From Chloroflexota bacterium (GTDB lineage: Bacteria > Chloroflexota > Anaerolineae > Promineifilales > Promineifilaceae), in assembly GCA_014584575.1 (NCBI GenBank), contig JACTMP010000017.1, positions 124,001-188,000 of the forward strand: a DNA stretch of 64,000 nt, given 5' to 3'. Position 1 is the first letter of the stretch, and each line of letters opens with the position of its first letter. The notes beneath the pieces are model-generated. The model saw only the letters and a program-made list of their open reading frames with translations, was not told the origin of the DNA and did not search any database. Shown here piece after piece: positions 43,057 to 52,157 of the stretch. The translations under genes were made by a program, and so were the position numbers.

Positions 43057-44266
43057 TACCGCCGCCCCACAACCCATACCCCGCATTTCGTCTCTCTTCC
43101 CGACGGCCGTGCTGCTCGTGAATTTCGCGGACGTGGGCTACTTTTTCGGCGATGCCCGTTTCCAGCCATAGTTTGCCGTTTTCCGGCGTCGCCAGACTGC
43201 CCGCGCCATATGCCCCCGTTTTGGTGTCATCATCCCAGGGTGGATTGGCGATCAGGTCGCCGCCTTCGATCCAGTCCATGTAATAGTTGGGTGTGCAGAC
43301 AAAGTCCGTTTCGTCCACCACCCGTTCCATGTGCACCAGGTCCGGGCGCAAATGCAAAATCATAGCCGTTTCCAATTCACCGGCGTGCCCCATGCCGCCG
43401 CGCGCCGAATGGCGGCTGGCCTGCACCACCGGCGCGGCGAGATGGCCGGAGGTGTGCAGCCAGGCGGTGGCGCAGAAGATACGGCGGTGGCGCTCCCCGG
43501 CATACTTGACCACATTCACCAGGAAGGAGCAGTTGCCGCCGTGCCCGCTTATCAAATAAAAACGGTCAAAGCCGCGCCCCACCAGCACATCCACCACTGC
43601 CAGCCAGAAATCTTCAAACGCCCGCCCGCCACAGTTTAGCGTCCCGGCAAAGGAGGGGCGATGGGTGCTGACGCCATAGGGGAAAACGGGCAGGCAAAAG
43701 GCGAGATCGGGAATGGCTACGGCCGTGCCCTCTCCAATCGCCTCAATAATCAACGTATCCGTGTTCATGGGCAGGTGGTAGCCGTGTTGTTCCGTGTGCC
43801 CGATGGGCAGGATGAGCAGGTGAGCAGGTGATGGCGGCGAGGACGCCGGGGTGATGGGGTGTAGGGGCGGGACAGGTGGGTAATGCCCTGGTTGTTCACC
43901 TGAGCCTGCGCCCCACCTGTCTCGCCCCTCTGTGGTTGGGTGAGGCAAGGCCAGACGTTGCGGGCCGAGGTTGAGGTCTATGCCTTGCGGCGTAAGGGCG
44001 TAGGTGCGGCTAAAACCATCATCACGCAAACTGTCCAGCAAGTTAGCCACCAATTGCCCCAACACCGGTTCCGGCACAGCCAATCCGCTGCCGCGCCAGC
44101 CGTAGGGAATAGGCGGCAACAAACCAATGCGCGTAGGCTGCCCCAACGCCTCCGCTACTTTAACCAGGTCATACCCCTCGCCCAATGGAATAACCAGCGG
44201 CGTATCACGGGGTAAAGCCGCCACTTCCGGCCATGTTAATTCGTCATATGGGAAAATCTCGGTCAT
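43049..44266 (-). CDS. Creatininase-family amidohydrolase with repeat-derived insert
   Basis: A 405-residue protein of the creatininase fold. LPIGHTEQHGYHLPMNTDTLI carries the metal ligands Glu, His and Asp, and ISGHGGNCSFLVNVVKYAGE the second His site. The family includes creatininase, MftE and FAPy deformylase-like amidohydrolases. Residues about 109-153, just before the first motif, are proline-rich and encoded by period-7 type sequence (43805-43940), so the gene seems to have taken up a repeat without losing frame. The substrate is not known. Confidence 0.78.
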   Translation of the reverse strand: MTEIFPYDELTWPEVAALPRDTPLVIPLGEGYDLVKVAEALGQPTRIGLLPPIPYGWRGSGLAVPEPVLGQLVANLLDSLRDDGFSRTYALTPQGIDLNLGPQRLALPHPTTEGRDRWGAGSGEQPGHYPPVPPLHPITPASSPPSPAHLLILPIGHTEQHGYHLPMNTDTLIIEAIGEGTAVAIPDLAFCLPVFPYGVSTHRPSFAGTLNCGGRAFEDFWLAVVDVLVGRGFDRFYLISGHGGNCSFLVNVVKYAGERHRRIFCATAWLHTSGHLAAPVVQASRHSARGGMGHAGELETAMILHLRPDLVHMERVVDETDFVCTPNYYMDWIEGGDLIANPPWDDDTKTGAYGAGSLATPENGKLWLETGIAEKVAHVREIHEQHGRREERRNAGYGLWGGGSR

Positions 44267-44722
44267 GGTTCAGTCCAAAGGCTGCTGATGAAGTTAACAA
44301 AATAAACCGGCAATCCAAACTTGTCGTGCTGAGAGCTTGTACTGAGGCCGCCGAAGTATCTTACGAAGCATCCCCTTCACCTGAAAAATCCAGGTAGTAG
44401 GGATTCCTCGCTCCGAAGACTTCGCTCGGAATGACATGATTCTATTACCGAAACATTTCTCTTATGGACATAGCATGTCCACTCGTTCGCGTCAGACATC
44501 CGATTTCTCAAAGAAATCGGATGTCTGGTTGCAACTCAATCTTCATCAATCGTCAGGAAATTAGTATCAGTAGATCGAAGCGGAGTTTGCATCCTCAGAT
44601 GCGAACGGACGGGCATCTGAGGATGCCCTACTCCTCAATTTCGATCTACTGAGTATGGAATTGCCCTGGTGCAGATTATAACGAAGATGCCCGGAAATGG
44701 GTGGTTGGGCTAAAATCCGGCC
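44267..44722. other. Gene-free stretch with several palindromic repeats
   Basis: About 455 bases between divergent genes. Contents: a GGGATTCCTCGCTCC family copy (44398-44437), a TGGACATAGCATGTCCA hairpin (44464-44480), a 16-bp stem CAGACATCCGATTTCT with complement (44493-44526), and the three-hairpin element (44568-44653). No gene is seen. Confidence 0.8.
44568..44653. repeat. Three-hairpin dispersed element, copy B
   Basis: Outer ends CAGTAGATCGAA and TTCGATCTACTG enclose TTGCATCCTCAGATGCGAA and GGGCATCTGAGGATGCCC. The inner hairpins are in opposite order to copy A (19448-19532), as if the element were inverted relative to copy A. Confidence 0.8.
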
Positions 44723-45337
44723 ATGCAGCTTTATTTTGTGCGTCACGGTGAAAGCACGGCCAACCTCGTCCATGAGTTTGCCAACAGCGGGTTCAAGCAT
44801 CCGCTAACAGAAAACGGCGTGGCTCAGGCTCATGCGTTGGCCCAAAAATTGTCCGGCCTTCATTTTGAGATCATCTACTCCAGTCCCGTAATGCGGGCGG
44901 TGCAAACGGCCGTGATTTTGGCCGAACACCTGCACACCCGGCTGGAGATTACCGAGGCGCTGCGGGAATGGAGCGTGGGCATTTACGAGGGCACAACTGA
45001 CCCGTCCGGTTGGGAACTGCACCGGCAGGTACAGGAAGATTGGTTTATCCACCACAAACCGGAAAGCCAGATGCCCGGTGGTGAAAGTTGGCTGGATATT
45101 CGGGCGCGTTTTGTTCCTTTTATCGAGGGGTTGGTAAGTGATGGGCAACATTCAGAGCATAAATTTTTGCTGGTGGCGCATGGTGGCCTCTATCTGGCCA
45201 TGCTGCCCGCCATCCTGACGAATGTGGATTTTTCGTTAGCCAGTCAGGGATTTCCCTATACCGCCTGTACGGTTGCCGAGACACGGCCGTCCGGCCTCCA
45301 TTGCCTCTCGTGGTGTGATCAGCCGCTCAATGGTTGA
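44723..45337 (+). CDS. Histidine phosphatase-family protein
   Basis: A 204-residue phosphoglycerate mutase-like phosphatase. It begins MQLYFVRHGES with the catalytic R7-H8-G9, then SSPVMRAVQTA, REWSVGIYEG and the second His in LVAHGGLY. Such enzymes dephosphorylate varied small phosphates. The substrate is unknown. Confidence 0.88.
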   Translation: MQLYFVRHGESTANLVHEFANSGFKHPLTENGVAQAHALAQKLSGLHFEIIYSSPVMRAVQTAVILAEHLHTRLEITEALREWSVGIYEGTTDPSGWELHRQVQEDWFIHHKPESQMPGGESWLDIRARFVPFIEGLVSDGQHSEHKFLLVAHGGLYLAMLPAILTNVDFSLASQGFPYTACTVAETRPSGLHCLSWCDQPLNG

Positions 45338-45340
45338 GCG

Positions 45341-46237
45341 TTACCCGCCAATTGAAATCATGACGACGCCAGCTACAATGACCAGGGACATGGAGATGCG
45401 CCAGCGGGGGGCCGGTTCGTGGAAGAGAACGGCCGCCGCCGCCACCCCGATCACGATGCTAAACTGGCGCAAGGCGACAATGTAACTGACTTGCGGAGCT
45501 AACTGATATGCCCACAACACCAGGGTATAAGCGCCAAACATGCACACGGCCGCGGGCACAACGACCCGCCACATGTCCTTCCTGGTAACCGGCGCTGGCC
45601 GGTTTTGTTGCCAGCGCAGCAGCAACCAGTACCCGCCGAAGGTGGTGGCTGCTTGAAAGAGCGCATACCGCACCGCCAGGCCAAACCCGCCTACGGCCGT
45701 GCCCAAACCGGGATTCATCACCTGCGCCGCCGCCCGGTCAATCAGTGTGTAGCCAATCATGCCCACGGCCGTGAGCACAATCCACCCCATCGCCGGCTGC
45801 CAATACCTCTGCCAGGAAAAATCCCGCCACGACTCCAGCGGCGCTAACAGGCAGCCCACGGCAATCAACACCATGCCCAGCCAGCCCCACAGCGAAGGTG
45901 GCCGCCCCTGGGCCACATCCACCAACGCCAACACCAGCACCGGCAGCGACCGCGCCACCGGATAGACCACCGTAAAATGACCACTCTGGTAACCCCGCAA
46001 CAGACCCAGGAAATAAAGGGATTGAAAGGCACCCGTCCACAGCAAATAAACGCCAACCACCGGCAAAATTGGCGACCATAGGACTTCCGCCAACAATGCC
46101 GGGCCAATGCCCACCAGTGTAACCAGCGCCAACACCGGCAGAAAGATGTCCTGCCCCTGTTTGCGCCGCGCCAGCAAATTCCAACCGGCGTGCATGAAGG
46201 TGGAGATGAAAACCAGGATCAGGGGGAAGAGGGGCAT
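45341..46237 (-). CDS. EamA/DMT-family transporter
   Basis: A 298-residue protein with about ten membrane helices and two EamA repeats: SGHFTVVYPVARSLPVLVLAL in the first half, and ALRQFSIVIGVAAAAVLFHEPAPRWRISMSLVIVAGVVMIS at the end of the second. A drug- or metabolite-type permease; substrate unknown. Confidence 0.82.
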   Translation of the reverse strand: MPLFPLILVFISTFMHAGWNLLARRKQGQDIFLPVLALVTLVGIGPALLAEVLWSPILPVVGVYLLWTGAFQSLYFLGLLRGYQSGHFTVVYPVARSLPVLVLALVDVAQGRPPSLWGWLGMVLIAVGCLLAPLESWRDFSWQRYWQPAMGWIVLTAVGMIGYTLIDRAAAQVMNPGLGTAVGGFGLAVRYALFQAATTFGGYWLLLRWQQNRPAPVTRKDMWRVVVPAAVCMFGAYTLVLWAYQLAPQVSYIVALRQFSIVIGVAAAAVLFHEPAPRWRISMSLVIVAGVVMISIGG

Positions 46238-46239
46238 GG

Positions 46240-46282
46240 GAAGTGGGATGAGCAGATGAACAGGTGAGGGGGTGAGGGGCGG
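46240..46282. repeat. Period-7 array (GATGAGCAGATGAAC/GGTGAGG)
   Basis: GGGATGAGCAGATGAACAGG and TGAGGGGGTGAGGGG. About six units; no inverted partner. Confidence 0.6.
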
Positions 46283-46342
46283 AACGGTCGTAATGTTGAT
46301 TCCGGTCAGATGGAGCTATGTGTCAAGGCTGAATATGATGAA

Positions 46343-47704
46343 TCAGGCCAGGGGCAGCAGCAGGTGGAAAGCCGCACCCTGATCAGGTTGATTTTCGGCC
46401 CAGACACGGCCGTGCTGCGCTTCCACCAATGATTTGACAATGGCTAAACCCAGACCAGAACCGCCATCTGGCTGGCGTTGGCGGGCCGTATCGCCACGAT
46501 AGAAGCGATCAAAAGCATGGGTCAGGGCGTCGGGAGAGAGACCGGGGCCGCTGTCTTGCACCGACAGGCGTATCATATGGTCTTGTGAACGGGCGACGAG
46601 GGTGACACGGCCATTTACCGGCGTGAACCGGAGGGCATTGCTAACTAGATTATCCAGCACCTGGGCCATACGGTCAGGGTCCACCAGCACCAGGGGCAGG
46701 TGTACGTTGGCGTCCAGCGTTAACCTGACCGGCCGGTCATTGGCCTGAGGCAAGTGGGCGGCATAGGCGCGCTCCAATAGGGCATAGGGTGAAACCGGGC
46801 GTAAGGCCAACGTCAATTCACCGGCTTCGGCCAGAGAAAGTGTGCGCAAATCCTCAATCAGCCGGTTCAACCGTCGCGCCTCATCGTAGACAATTTCTAA
46901 TGTGGCCTGGTTAGCAGGTAAGACGCCATCACGCAGCGCTTCGGCGTGGCCGAGGATGATGCTGAGGGGAGTGCGTAAGTCATGGGCAATATCGGCCGTC
47001 ATCTGGCGGCGTAAGGTTTGTGACCGGGTCAATTGGGCGCTCATCTGGTTAAAAGAGGCTGCCAGTTGACCCAGTTCGTCGGCACTGCGCACAGGAACTT
47101 GTTGCGCCAGGTCGCCCTGGGCCATCTGATGAGTGGCGTGGGTGAGTTCTTGCAACGGCCGTGTCAGACTACGCGACAACACCCCCGCCAAAACCAGGGA
47201 GACGCCCACCGCCCCTACTGCTGCCAACAAAATCGCCAGGTTCACCCGCCGCGCAAAAAAGGCGCGTAGTTGCTGCTGCTCTGCTTCGCCTGGTTCCACC
47301 ACATAACCAACCACCTGCCCCTCTACCGTAATGGGGACGCCTGTACGCGCCAGATTGGGCGTGATGCGTTCACCCATACGCAGGCCGCCGCCAGGCAGCA
47401 CAGCCACACCTTGCGGGTCGGTAATGGCAAATGGATTACGCTCGGCCGCCGGTCCGCCCCCCATCATCCGCCCGCCAAGTACACGCGGCATCAACTGATG
47501 TACACCGCTCCAGTCGCCGTTGGCAGCGTAATAGTCAGCCAGTTGTTCGGCCAGAAGGGCCTGGTTTTGTTGGGTGATGTAGTTGCCAAACTCGACGGCC
47601 GTGATGCGGCTGGCCAGAAATGCCACCAGCGCAATGCCCGCCAGGCTGACAAATAAGAAAGCCAGGGTGAGCTTAAAAGCCAGCGAGTGGTGCAGAGTGG
47701 ACAT
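46343..47704 (-). CDS. Sensor histidine kinase
   Basis: A 453-residue membrane sensor: membrane segment at 10-30, exported sensor region to about 150, second membrane segment 150-175, HAMP linker (about 178-230; SRSLTRPLQELTHATHQMAQGDLAQQV), HisKA with phosphoacceptor His in MTADIAHDLRTPLSIILGHAEAL, and HATPase_c with N, G1 and G2 boxes (VSNALRF, VQDSGPGL, GSGLGLAIVKSLVE). It pairs with the next gene upstream, the OmpR-type regulator. Signal unknown. Confidence 0.92.
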   Translation of the reverse strand: MSTLHHSLAFKLTLAFLFVSLAGIALVAFLASRITAVEFGNYITQQNQALLAEQLADYYAANGDWSGVHQLMPRVLGGRMMGGGPAAERNPFAITDPQGVAVLPGGGLRMGERITPNLARTGVPITVEGQVVGYVVEPGEAEQQQLRAFFARRVNLAILLAAVGAVGVSLVLAGVLSRSLTRPLQELTHATHQMAQGDLAQQVPVRSADELGQLAASFNQMSAQLTRSQTLRRQMTADIAHDLRTPLSIILGHAEALRDGVLPANQATLEIVYDEARRLNRLIEDLRTLSLAEAGELTLALRPVSPYALLERAYAAHLPQANDRPVRLTLDANVHLPLVLVDPDRMAQVLDNLVSNALRFTPVNGRVTLVARSQDHMIRLSVQDSGPGLSPDALTHAFDRFYRGDTARQRQPDGGSGLGLAIVKSLVEAQHGRVWAENQPDQGAAFHLLLPLA

Positions 47705-47710
47705 ACTATG

Positions 47711-48394
47711 TTACTCAAGAGCAAAACGGTAGCCCACGCCATACACGGTTTCAATGTAGCGCGGGTGGCGTGGGTCAGGCTCTATTTTGGCGCGCAAATT
47801 CTTGATGTGTACGTCAATGGTGCGCTCATATCCTTCGACTGTGTCGCCTTGCAGCCGTTCCAACAAATCAAAGCGAGAAAAGGTGTGACCAGGCGCAGCC
47901 ATCATCACCGCCAGCAAATCAAACTCGGAGCGGGTGAGGTCTACGCGCACGTCGTTAACTTTGACCAGGAAACTATCTTTATCCAGGCTAATATCCCCGG
48001 CGCGCAACATACCGGCGTCTGGCAAATTTTGACCGGTACGGCGCAGCAGGGCGCGGATGCGCGCCAGCAGTTCTCGCGGACTGAAGGGTTTGGTCACATA
48101 ATCATCCGCCCCCAATTCCAGACCCAAAACCCGGTCATCTTCTTCAACTTTGGCGGTGAGCAAAATGACAGGGGTGTTGCGCTCCTGGCGGTGTTGGCGC
48201 AAAAACTGATAACCATCTAACTCAGGCATCATCACGTCCAGCAAAATGAGGTCGGGTTTTTCCTGGCGAGCGAGGAAGAGGGCGTCACGGCCGTTGCGCG
48301 CCGTCAGCGCCCGAAAACCTCCCTGTTCCAAATACGCTTTTACCAGGGAAACGAGCCGTTCTTCATCGTCTACAATAAGGATGGTTTTTGTCAT
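47711..48394 (-). CDS. OmpR/PhoB-type response regulator
   Basis: A 227-residue regulator: receiver domain with phosphoacceptor Asp in LILLDVMMPELDGYQFLR, conserved Lys in DDYVTKPFSPRELLARI, and a C-terminal winged helix (ISLDKDSFLVKVNDVRVDLTRSEFDLLAVM, VEGYERTIDVHIKNLRAKIEPDPRHPRYIETVYGVGYRF). The gene precedes the kinase gene by 6 bases, forming a two-gene operon. Confidence 0.93.
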   Translation of the reverse strand: MTKTILIVDDEERLVSLVKAYLEQGGFRALTARNGRDALFLARQEKPDLILLDVMMPELDGYQFLRQHRQERNTPVILLTAKVEEDDRVLGLELGADDYVTKPFSPRELLARIRALLRRTGQNLPDAGMLRAGDISLDKDSFLVKVNDVRVDLTRSEFDLLAVMMAAPGHTFSRFDLLERLQGDTVEGYERTIDVHIKNLRAKIEPDPRHPRYIETVYGVGYRFALE

Positions 48395-48508
48395 AGGTAC
48401 TGTTGTGGCGCCTGGGCAGCCAATAAAGTATAAATTTGCTTGACGAAAACAGCATAATGTGAAATTGTTAAGGGATTATGAAGGGAATATGCCGGGGTTG
48501 TAAAGATA

Positions 48509-49882
48509 TCAGGGGAGAACTAATAGAGCGGCGCGCATCCAATCTACAAACAGGTAAAGAGTGCCGCCAACATATAAAATGGACAGGAGCCAACTGCGGG
48601 CAACCGTATGGGGGATGGGGCGGATGAGGAGGGCCATCAAAATTGCCAGGGCGGGAAAACTAGACATGAAGTAACGATGATCGGGCAGGGTGAGTAAAAC
48701 GGGCAGCCAGACGGCCGTGACCCACAACAAAACCAGCCAATCACTCCGGCTGCGCCGCATCACAGCCATCAGTCCACCCAGAGCGATGAGCGGCAAATTG
48801 TAAATCCCCAAGGCTGAAGGCAGGCGATTGGTTATAGTTTCCAGAAGGAGGTTACGGCCGTAGGTATTGGTCAGCGTCAAACCAGCGTAATGGGTGATGG
48901 TAGCCAGTTGTATCTCCAACACATGAAAGCGATTGGCAACGAGACCCCAGACTACCGCCAACAAAAGCCCGGCCAACAGCAACACACCGCCCGCCTGCCA
49001 CATCTGGCGGCGCGAGCCGCGCCACAAAATAAACCCCAATACAATAGGGCCAACAAACAGCATGGTGTATTTTGTGACTAATCCCAACCCGACCACCAAA
49101 CCAAGAGCTAACAGGTAAAACCAATGCTGGCGGCGCAGCCATAAAAGGGTCAGGTACAGGGCAAGGGTAAACAAAAACACCAGCATTGGCTCGACCATTG
49201 TGGTGGCGCTCAATCGCATGAATAAGGGAAAGGTGAACAGGAAACCAGCGGCCATCATACCGGTGTTTTTGTCATAAAGCGCCGCGCCGATAGCGTAGGT
49301 GAGCAGGCCCGTGCCCGCAGCAAACAGCAGGGAAAGCAGGCGGGCCACAGCCAGCGTCTGGCCTAAGAAAGGGCCAACCAGCCAAAGGAACTGACCATAC
49401 ACGATTGGCGCTAATGGTGGATGCTGCGTGGCTAACCATCCCCAGTTTTGGTAGTTTGCCATCAGGCCAGAGATACCCGACTGGGCTACGGTGACGGCCG
49501 CGGCAAAACTGGCTTCCTCATCAAAAGTCCACAACCTTTGCTGGAACGCATAATAAACACCAACCAGACCGAAGCCGATACCTATGACCATCAAGCCGAT
49601 GGCAGGGCGATCAGCAAGGGACACAACGGCCGTGTGCCATCGGCGGACGAGAACAGGCGGCAGAAAAGCCACGACCAGACCGATTATGAGGGTGTATGCA
49701 AGCAATAGGGGCAGTTTGTAAACGGCCGTAGCCGCCCCCGTCAGCCAGATGAGCGCCAGCCACAACAACTGCAAGGCCATCATCACCAGGGCCATACGAC
49801 GCGGCGTAAACCAAAGGAAAATGGCCATTACCCAGGTGGGTAACGGCCGTTCCGATTCCGATAGTTCTACGTAGTCAGCCAA
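48509..49882 (-). CDS. ArnT-like GT-C glycosyltransferase
   Basis: A 457-residue polytopic protein with the first-loop acidic motif TFDEEASFAAAVTVA, followed by TQHPPLAPIVYGQFLW, the H-P-P-L loop of PMT/ArnT-type enzymes, and about ten further helices. It probably moves a lipid-linked sugar. The start is uncertain: TTG at 49882, or ATG at 49828. Unlike the pair at 21-27 kb it lacks a long C-terminal domain. Confidence 0.8.
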   Translation of the reverse strand: MADYVELSESERPLPTWVMAIFLWFTPRRMALVMMALQLLWLALIWLTGAATAVYKLPLLLAYTLIIGLVVAFLPPVLVRRWHTAVVSLADRPAIGLMVIGIGFGLVGVYYAFQQRLWTFDEEASFAAAVTVAQSGISGLMANYQNWGWLATQHPPLAPIVYGQFLWLVGPFLGQTLAVARLLSLLFAAGTGLLTYAIGAALYDKNTGMMAAGFLFTFPLFMRLSATTMVEPMLVFLFTLALYLTLLWLRRQHWFYLLALGLVVGLGLVTKYTMLFVGPIVLGFILWRGSRRQMWQAGGVLLLAGLLLAVVWGLVANRFHVLEIQLATITHYAGLTLTNTYGRNLLLETITNRLPSALGIYNLPLIALGGLMAVMRRSRSDWLVLLWVTAVWLPVLLTLPDHRYFMSSFPALAILMALLIRPIPHTVARSWLLSILYVGGTLYLFVDWMRAALLVLP

Positions 49883-50245
49883 CAGCTTTTTCGCACCAAC
49901 GGATACGCTGCCAGAGGGCAGCGTCCGTTAATAATATACTGTCAAAGGCTATAAACTGACATTTCTCTCTCTGGTCGGAATGCCAATTTATGCCCTCGTT
50001 GAGTATAACAGAAACACCTATGGGAATATAATCGCCAGCCTCAACTCCCCACCTTCGTGAATTTGCAGTAATCGCACCATCTCATTTTGCTGATAGGAAA
50101 TTGCAATGGGACTTACGGTTGTTGATTGTTAGGTCTAGGGTACTAATGCAATTTGGGAAACAGACTTGTAAAATGTGGCTAACCATGACCTTTGTAAGTA
50201 TGATTGTAAGAAATGGCTAGAAGTTGAAGAAGAGGGAACTTTAAG
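49883..50245. other. AT-rich gene-free stretch
   Basis: About 360 bases, more AT-rich than the rest of the window, between divergent genes. One hairpin, AACGGA-CGCTGCC paired with GGCAGCG-TCCGTT (49898-49929), lies in the leader of the glycosyltransferase gene. Several AT-rich hexamers resemble -10 boxes (ATATAATC near 50028) but none has a convincing -35. Nothing else is recognised. Confidence 0.6.
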
Positions 50246-50428
50246 ATGATCTGGTTAGCTGCAATTGGCATTTATTTTTTGGCAACGGCCGTGATAGTCA
50301 TTAGTGTTTGCGCCCTATCAACACGCATGAGCCAACACGAAGAGTGGGGTGAAGTGCCAATTGTGGAAACGCAGGGTGAGGCCTCTCTATCACGCGATTA
50401 TCAAACCGATGTAGCTACCTCGGCCTGA
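50246..50428 (+). CDS. Possible small single-pass membrane protein
   Basis: A 60-residue ORF: hydrophobic helix at 3-24 (IWLAAIGIYFLATAVIVISV), then an acidic tail. It has a GAAGAGGGAAC site 5-10 bases before the ATG and a strong terminator 28 bases after the stop, so it is probably a real gene. It is followed by the two-component operon that leads into the CO2-fixation cluster, but separately transcribed. Function unknown. Confidence 0.55.
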   Translation: MIWLAAIGIYFLATAVIVISVCALSTRMSQHEEWGEVPIVETQGEASLSRDYQTDVATSA

Positions 50429-50456
50429 TTGAGACCACAACCTACAATTTGAACAT

Positions 50457-50483
50457 AAAAGCCCGGCAAATTGCCGGGCTTTT
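50457..50483. terminator. Strong bidirectional intrinsic terminator
   Basis: AAAAGCCCGGCA, loop AAT, TGCCGGGCTTTT. A GC-rich stem with T-runs on both strands. It closes the small membrane-protein gene. Confidence 0.88.
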
Positions 50484-50564
50484 CTATTCCTGTGTTTGGC
50501 GGTCGAGCTGGGTGCGTGGGATGTCCAGGCCGGTCACGGCCGTCGCCAGCCCATCACGCTTAAT

Positions 50565-50593
50565 TTGACAGCTTTCGTGAAACAAATCACAAT
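50565..50593 (+). promoter_or_regulatory. Sigma70-type promoter for the NarX/NarL-type pair
   Basis: -35 TTGACA (50565-50570, perfect), 17-bp spacer, -10 CACAAT (50588-50593). It lies 47 bases before the kinase ATG and probably drives the kinase-regulator operon. Confidence 0.6.
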
Positions 50594-50639
50594 TCACGCA
50601 TTGGCGTAGCAGCAGCAGCTAAATCAGGCAGGAAACTCT

Positions 50640-51353
50640 ATGTCCGGCAAGCCCCCACAACCCATAACGTCAAATGAAGAACGAATGGCTGCCCGGCGCA
50701 TTTTGGCCGTCACCGAAGAAGAGTTGCAGCGCATTGTGTTGGACATCCACGATGGCCTGGCGCAGCGTTTGTTTGTCGCCCAAACTCAGATCAGCCTCCT
50801 CAAACAGAAACGGCAGCAAGGGACTGTGATTTCTGAGGTGGAGTGGGACGAGAACTTGTTGCGCCTCTCCTCCCTGCTGGCAGAAGCCTTGCAAGAAATC
50901 CGCCACTTTCTCGGCGCCTTTCGCGCCCCCGATTTTGCCCAACGGGACACGGCCGTGATCATTCACGACCTGGTCAGACAACACGAAGCCCTGACCGGCT
51001 GCCCGGTGGCCCTCATTAGCTGCCCGGAACGGCTGCCCGCCTCCCTGCCCGTTAAAATCGCCCTCTATCGCATCTGCCAGGAAGCCCTGAACAACGCCTA
51101 CCGCCACGCCCACGCCACCGAGCAAAAAGTACGCCTGTCCCTGGAAAACCAGATGATTCGGCTGGAAGTTAGCGACAATGGGCAGGGGTTCACGCCGCCG
51201 CCGCTGCACGGGCCGGAAGCCACCGAACAGGCCGAACACATTGGCCTGCGGGGGATGCGCGACCGGGTTGGTCTGGTGAACGGCCAGTTTGAACTGCACA
51301 CGGCCCCCGGTCGTGGCACCCAAATTATCGTGAAGGTACCGCTAGATGGATAA
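50640..51353 (+). CDS. NarX-type sensor histidine kinase, soluble
   Basis: A 237-residue kinase with no membrane segment or sensor domain. HisKA_3 phosphoacceptor His in IVLDIHDGLAQRLFVAQTQ (about residue 37), a long helix, then HATPase_c with CQEALNNAYRHA, LEVSDNGQGF and HIGLRGMRDRVGLVNGQFE. Lack of an input domain suggests a soluble partner or cytosolic signal. The gene overlaps the response regulator gene by 8 bases and lies upstream of rbcL. Confidence 0.88.
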   Translation: MSGKPPQPITSNEERMAARRILAVTEEELQRIVLDIHDGLAQRLFVAQTQISLLKQKRQQGTVISEVEWDENLLRLSSLLAEALQEIRHFLGAFRAPDFAQRDTAVIIHDLVRQHEALTGCPVALISCPERLPASLPVKIALYRICQEALNNAYRHAHATEQKVRLSLENQMIRLEVSDNGQGFTPPPLHGPEATEQAEHIGLRGMRDRVGLVNGQFELHTAPGRGTQIIVKVPLDG

Positions 51354-51969
51354 ACTCATTCGTGTTGTATTGGCCGACGATCATGCGCTGGTGCTGGAAG
51401 GGCTGCGCAGTCTGCTGGCAGCCGAACCAGACATCCTGGTCATTGCCACCGCCACCGACGGCGAGCGGCTGTTGGACGCCGTTGAACGTTTCCACCCCGA
51501 CGTGGTGGTAACGGACATTCAGATGCCCTACCTGGATGGCCTGGCCAGCCTGCAAACCATTCGCCAACGCCACCCCGCCGTCACCATTTTGCTGCTCACC
51601 GCCTACAGCGACAGTGACACCTTGCGCGCCGCGCTGGAGGCGCGCGCCGATGGCCTGCTGCTCAAGAGCGACCCGCCGGAGCGGGTAGCCGAGGCCATCC
51701 GCCAAATCACCGCCGGGCAGTTGGTTTTTCCGGCGGCGGCCCGCCATTGGCTGTCTGGCAGCCACACGGCCGTGCCCCCCGTCCCCCTGTCTGAGCGCGA
51801 AAATGAAGTGCTGGCGCTGGTCGCCGAGGGGCTGACCAACGCCCAAATCGCCCACCGCCTGCACATCAGCCAGAACACCGTCAAATTTCACCTGCAAAAC
51901 ATTTACCAGCAGTTGGGCGTGCGCAACCGCACCGAAGCCAGCCGGTGGTATCTGGATAAACGGCCGTAA
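51346..51969 (+). CDS. NarL-type response regulator
   Basis: A 207-residue regulator: receiver domain with phosphoacceptor Asp57 in DVVVTDIQMPYLDG and Lys in LLLKSDPPERVAEAI, and LuxR-type HTH at about 140-207 (LSERENEVLALVAEGLTNAQIAHRLHISQNTVKFHLQNIYQQLGVRNR). It is the nearest regulator upstream of rbcL, with three inverted repeats between its stop and rbcL. There is no CbbR in the window, so this system may take that role (inference). Confidence 0.9.
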   Translation: MDKLIRVVLADDHALVLEGLRSLLAAEPDILVIATATDGERLLDAVERFHPDVVVTDIQMPYLDGLASLQTIRQRHPAVTILLLTAYSDSDTLRAALEARADGLLLKSDPPERVAEAIRQITAGQLVFPAAARHWLSGSHTAVPPVPLSERENEVLALVAEGLTNAQIAHRLHISQNTVKFHLQNIYQQLGVRNRTEASRWYLDKRP

Positions 51970-51980
51970 CCGCCCCATAG

Positions 51981-52081
51981 ATTAGTTCAATCGCCAAAGA
52001 TTGAACCAATCTCCCCCACCTACCCAAACGGGTAGTTTGAAACCACCCACCGCACCCACCCCCTGACTACCCCATCAGTCA
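51981..52081. promoter_or_regulatory. Cluster of inverted repeats upstream of rbcL, possible operators
   Basis: Three dyads: ATTAGTTCAATC with GATTGAACCAAT (51981-52010, 6-base loop); TACCCAAACGGGTA (52021-52034); TGACT with AGTCA (52064-52081). TACCCAA/ACGGGTA resembles the paired TAC-YY-type heptamers bound by NarL-family regulators. The upstream gene encodes a NarL-family regulator. The first dyad may instead be a terminator stem, though no T-run follows. Confidence 0.35.
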
Positions 52082-52157
52082 TTCTCCCTCGCCGCCGCTT
52101 CGGTTATCCTGATTGTGAAAATATGAACAAACAAAATTCATAATTCATGATTCACAC

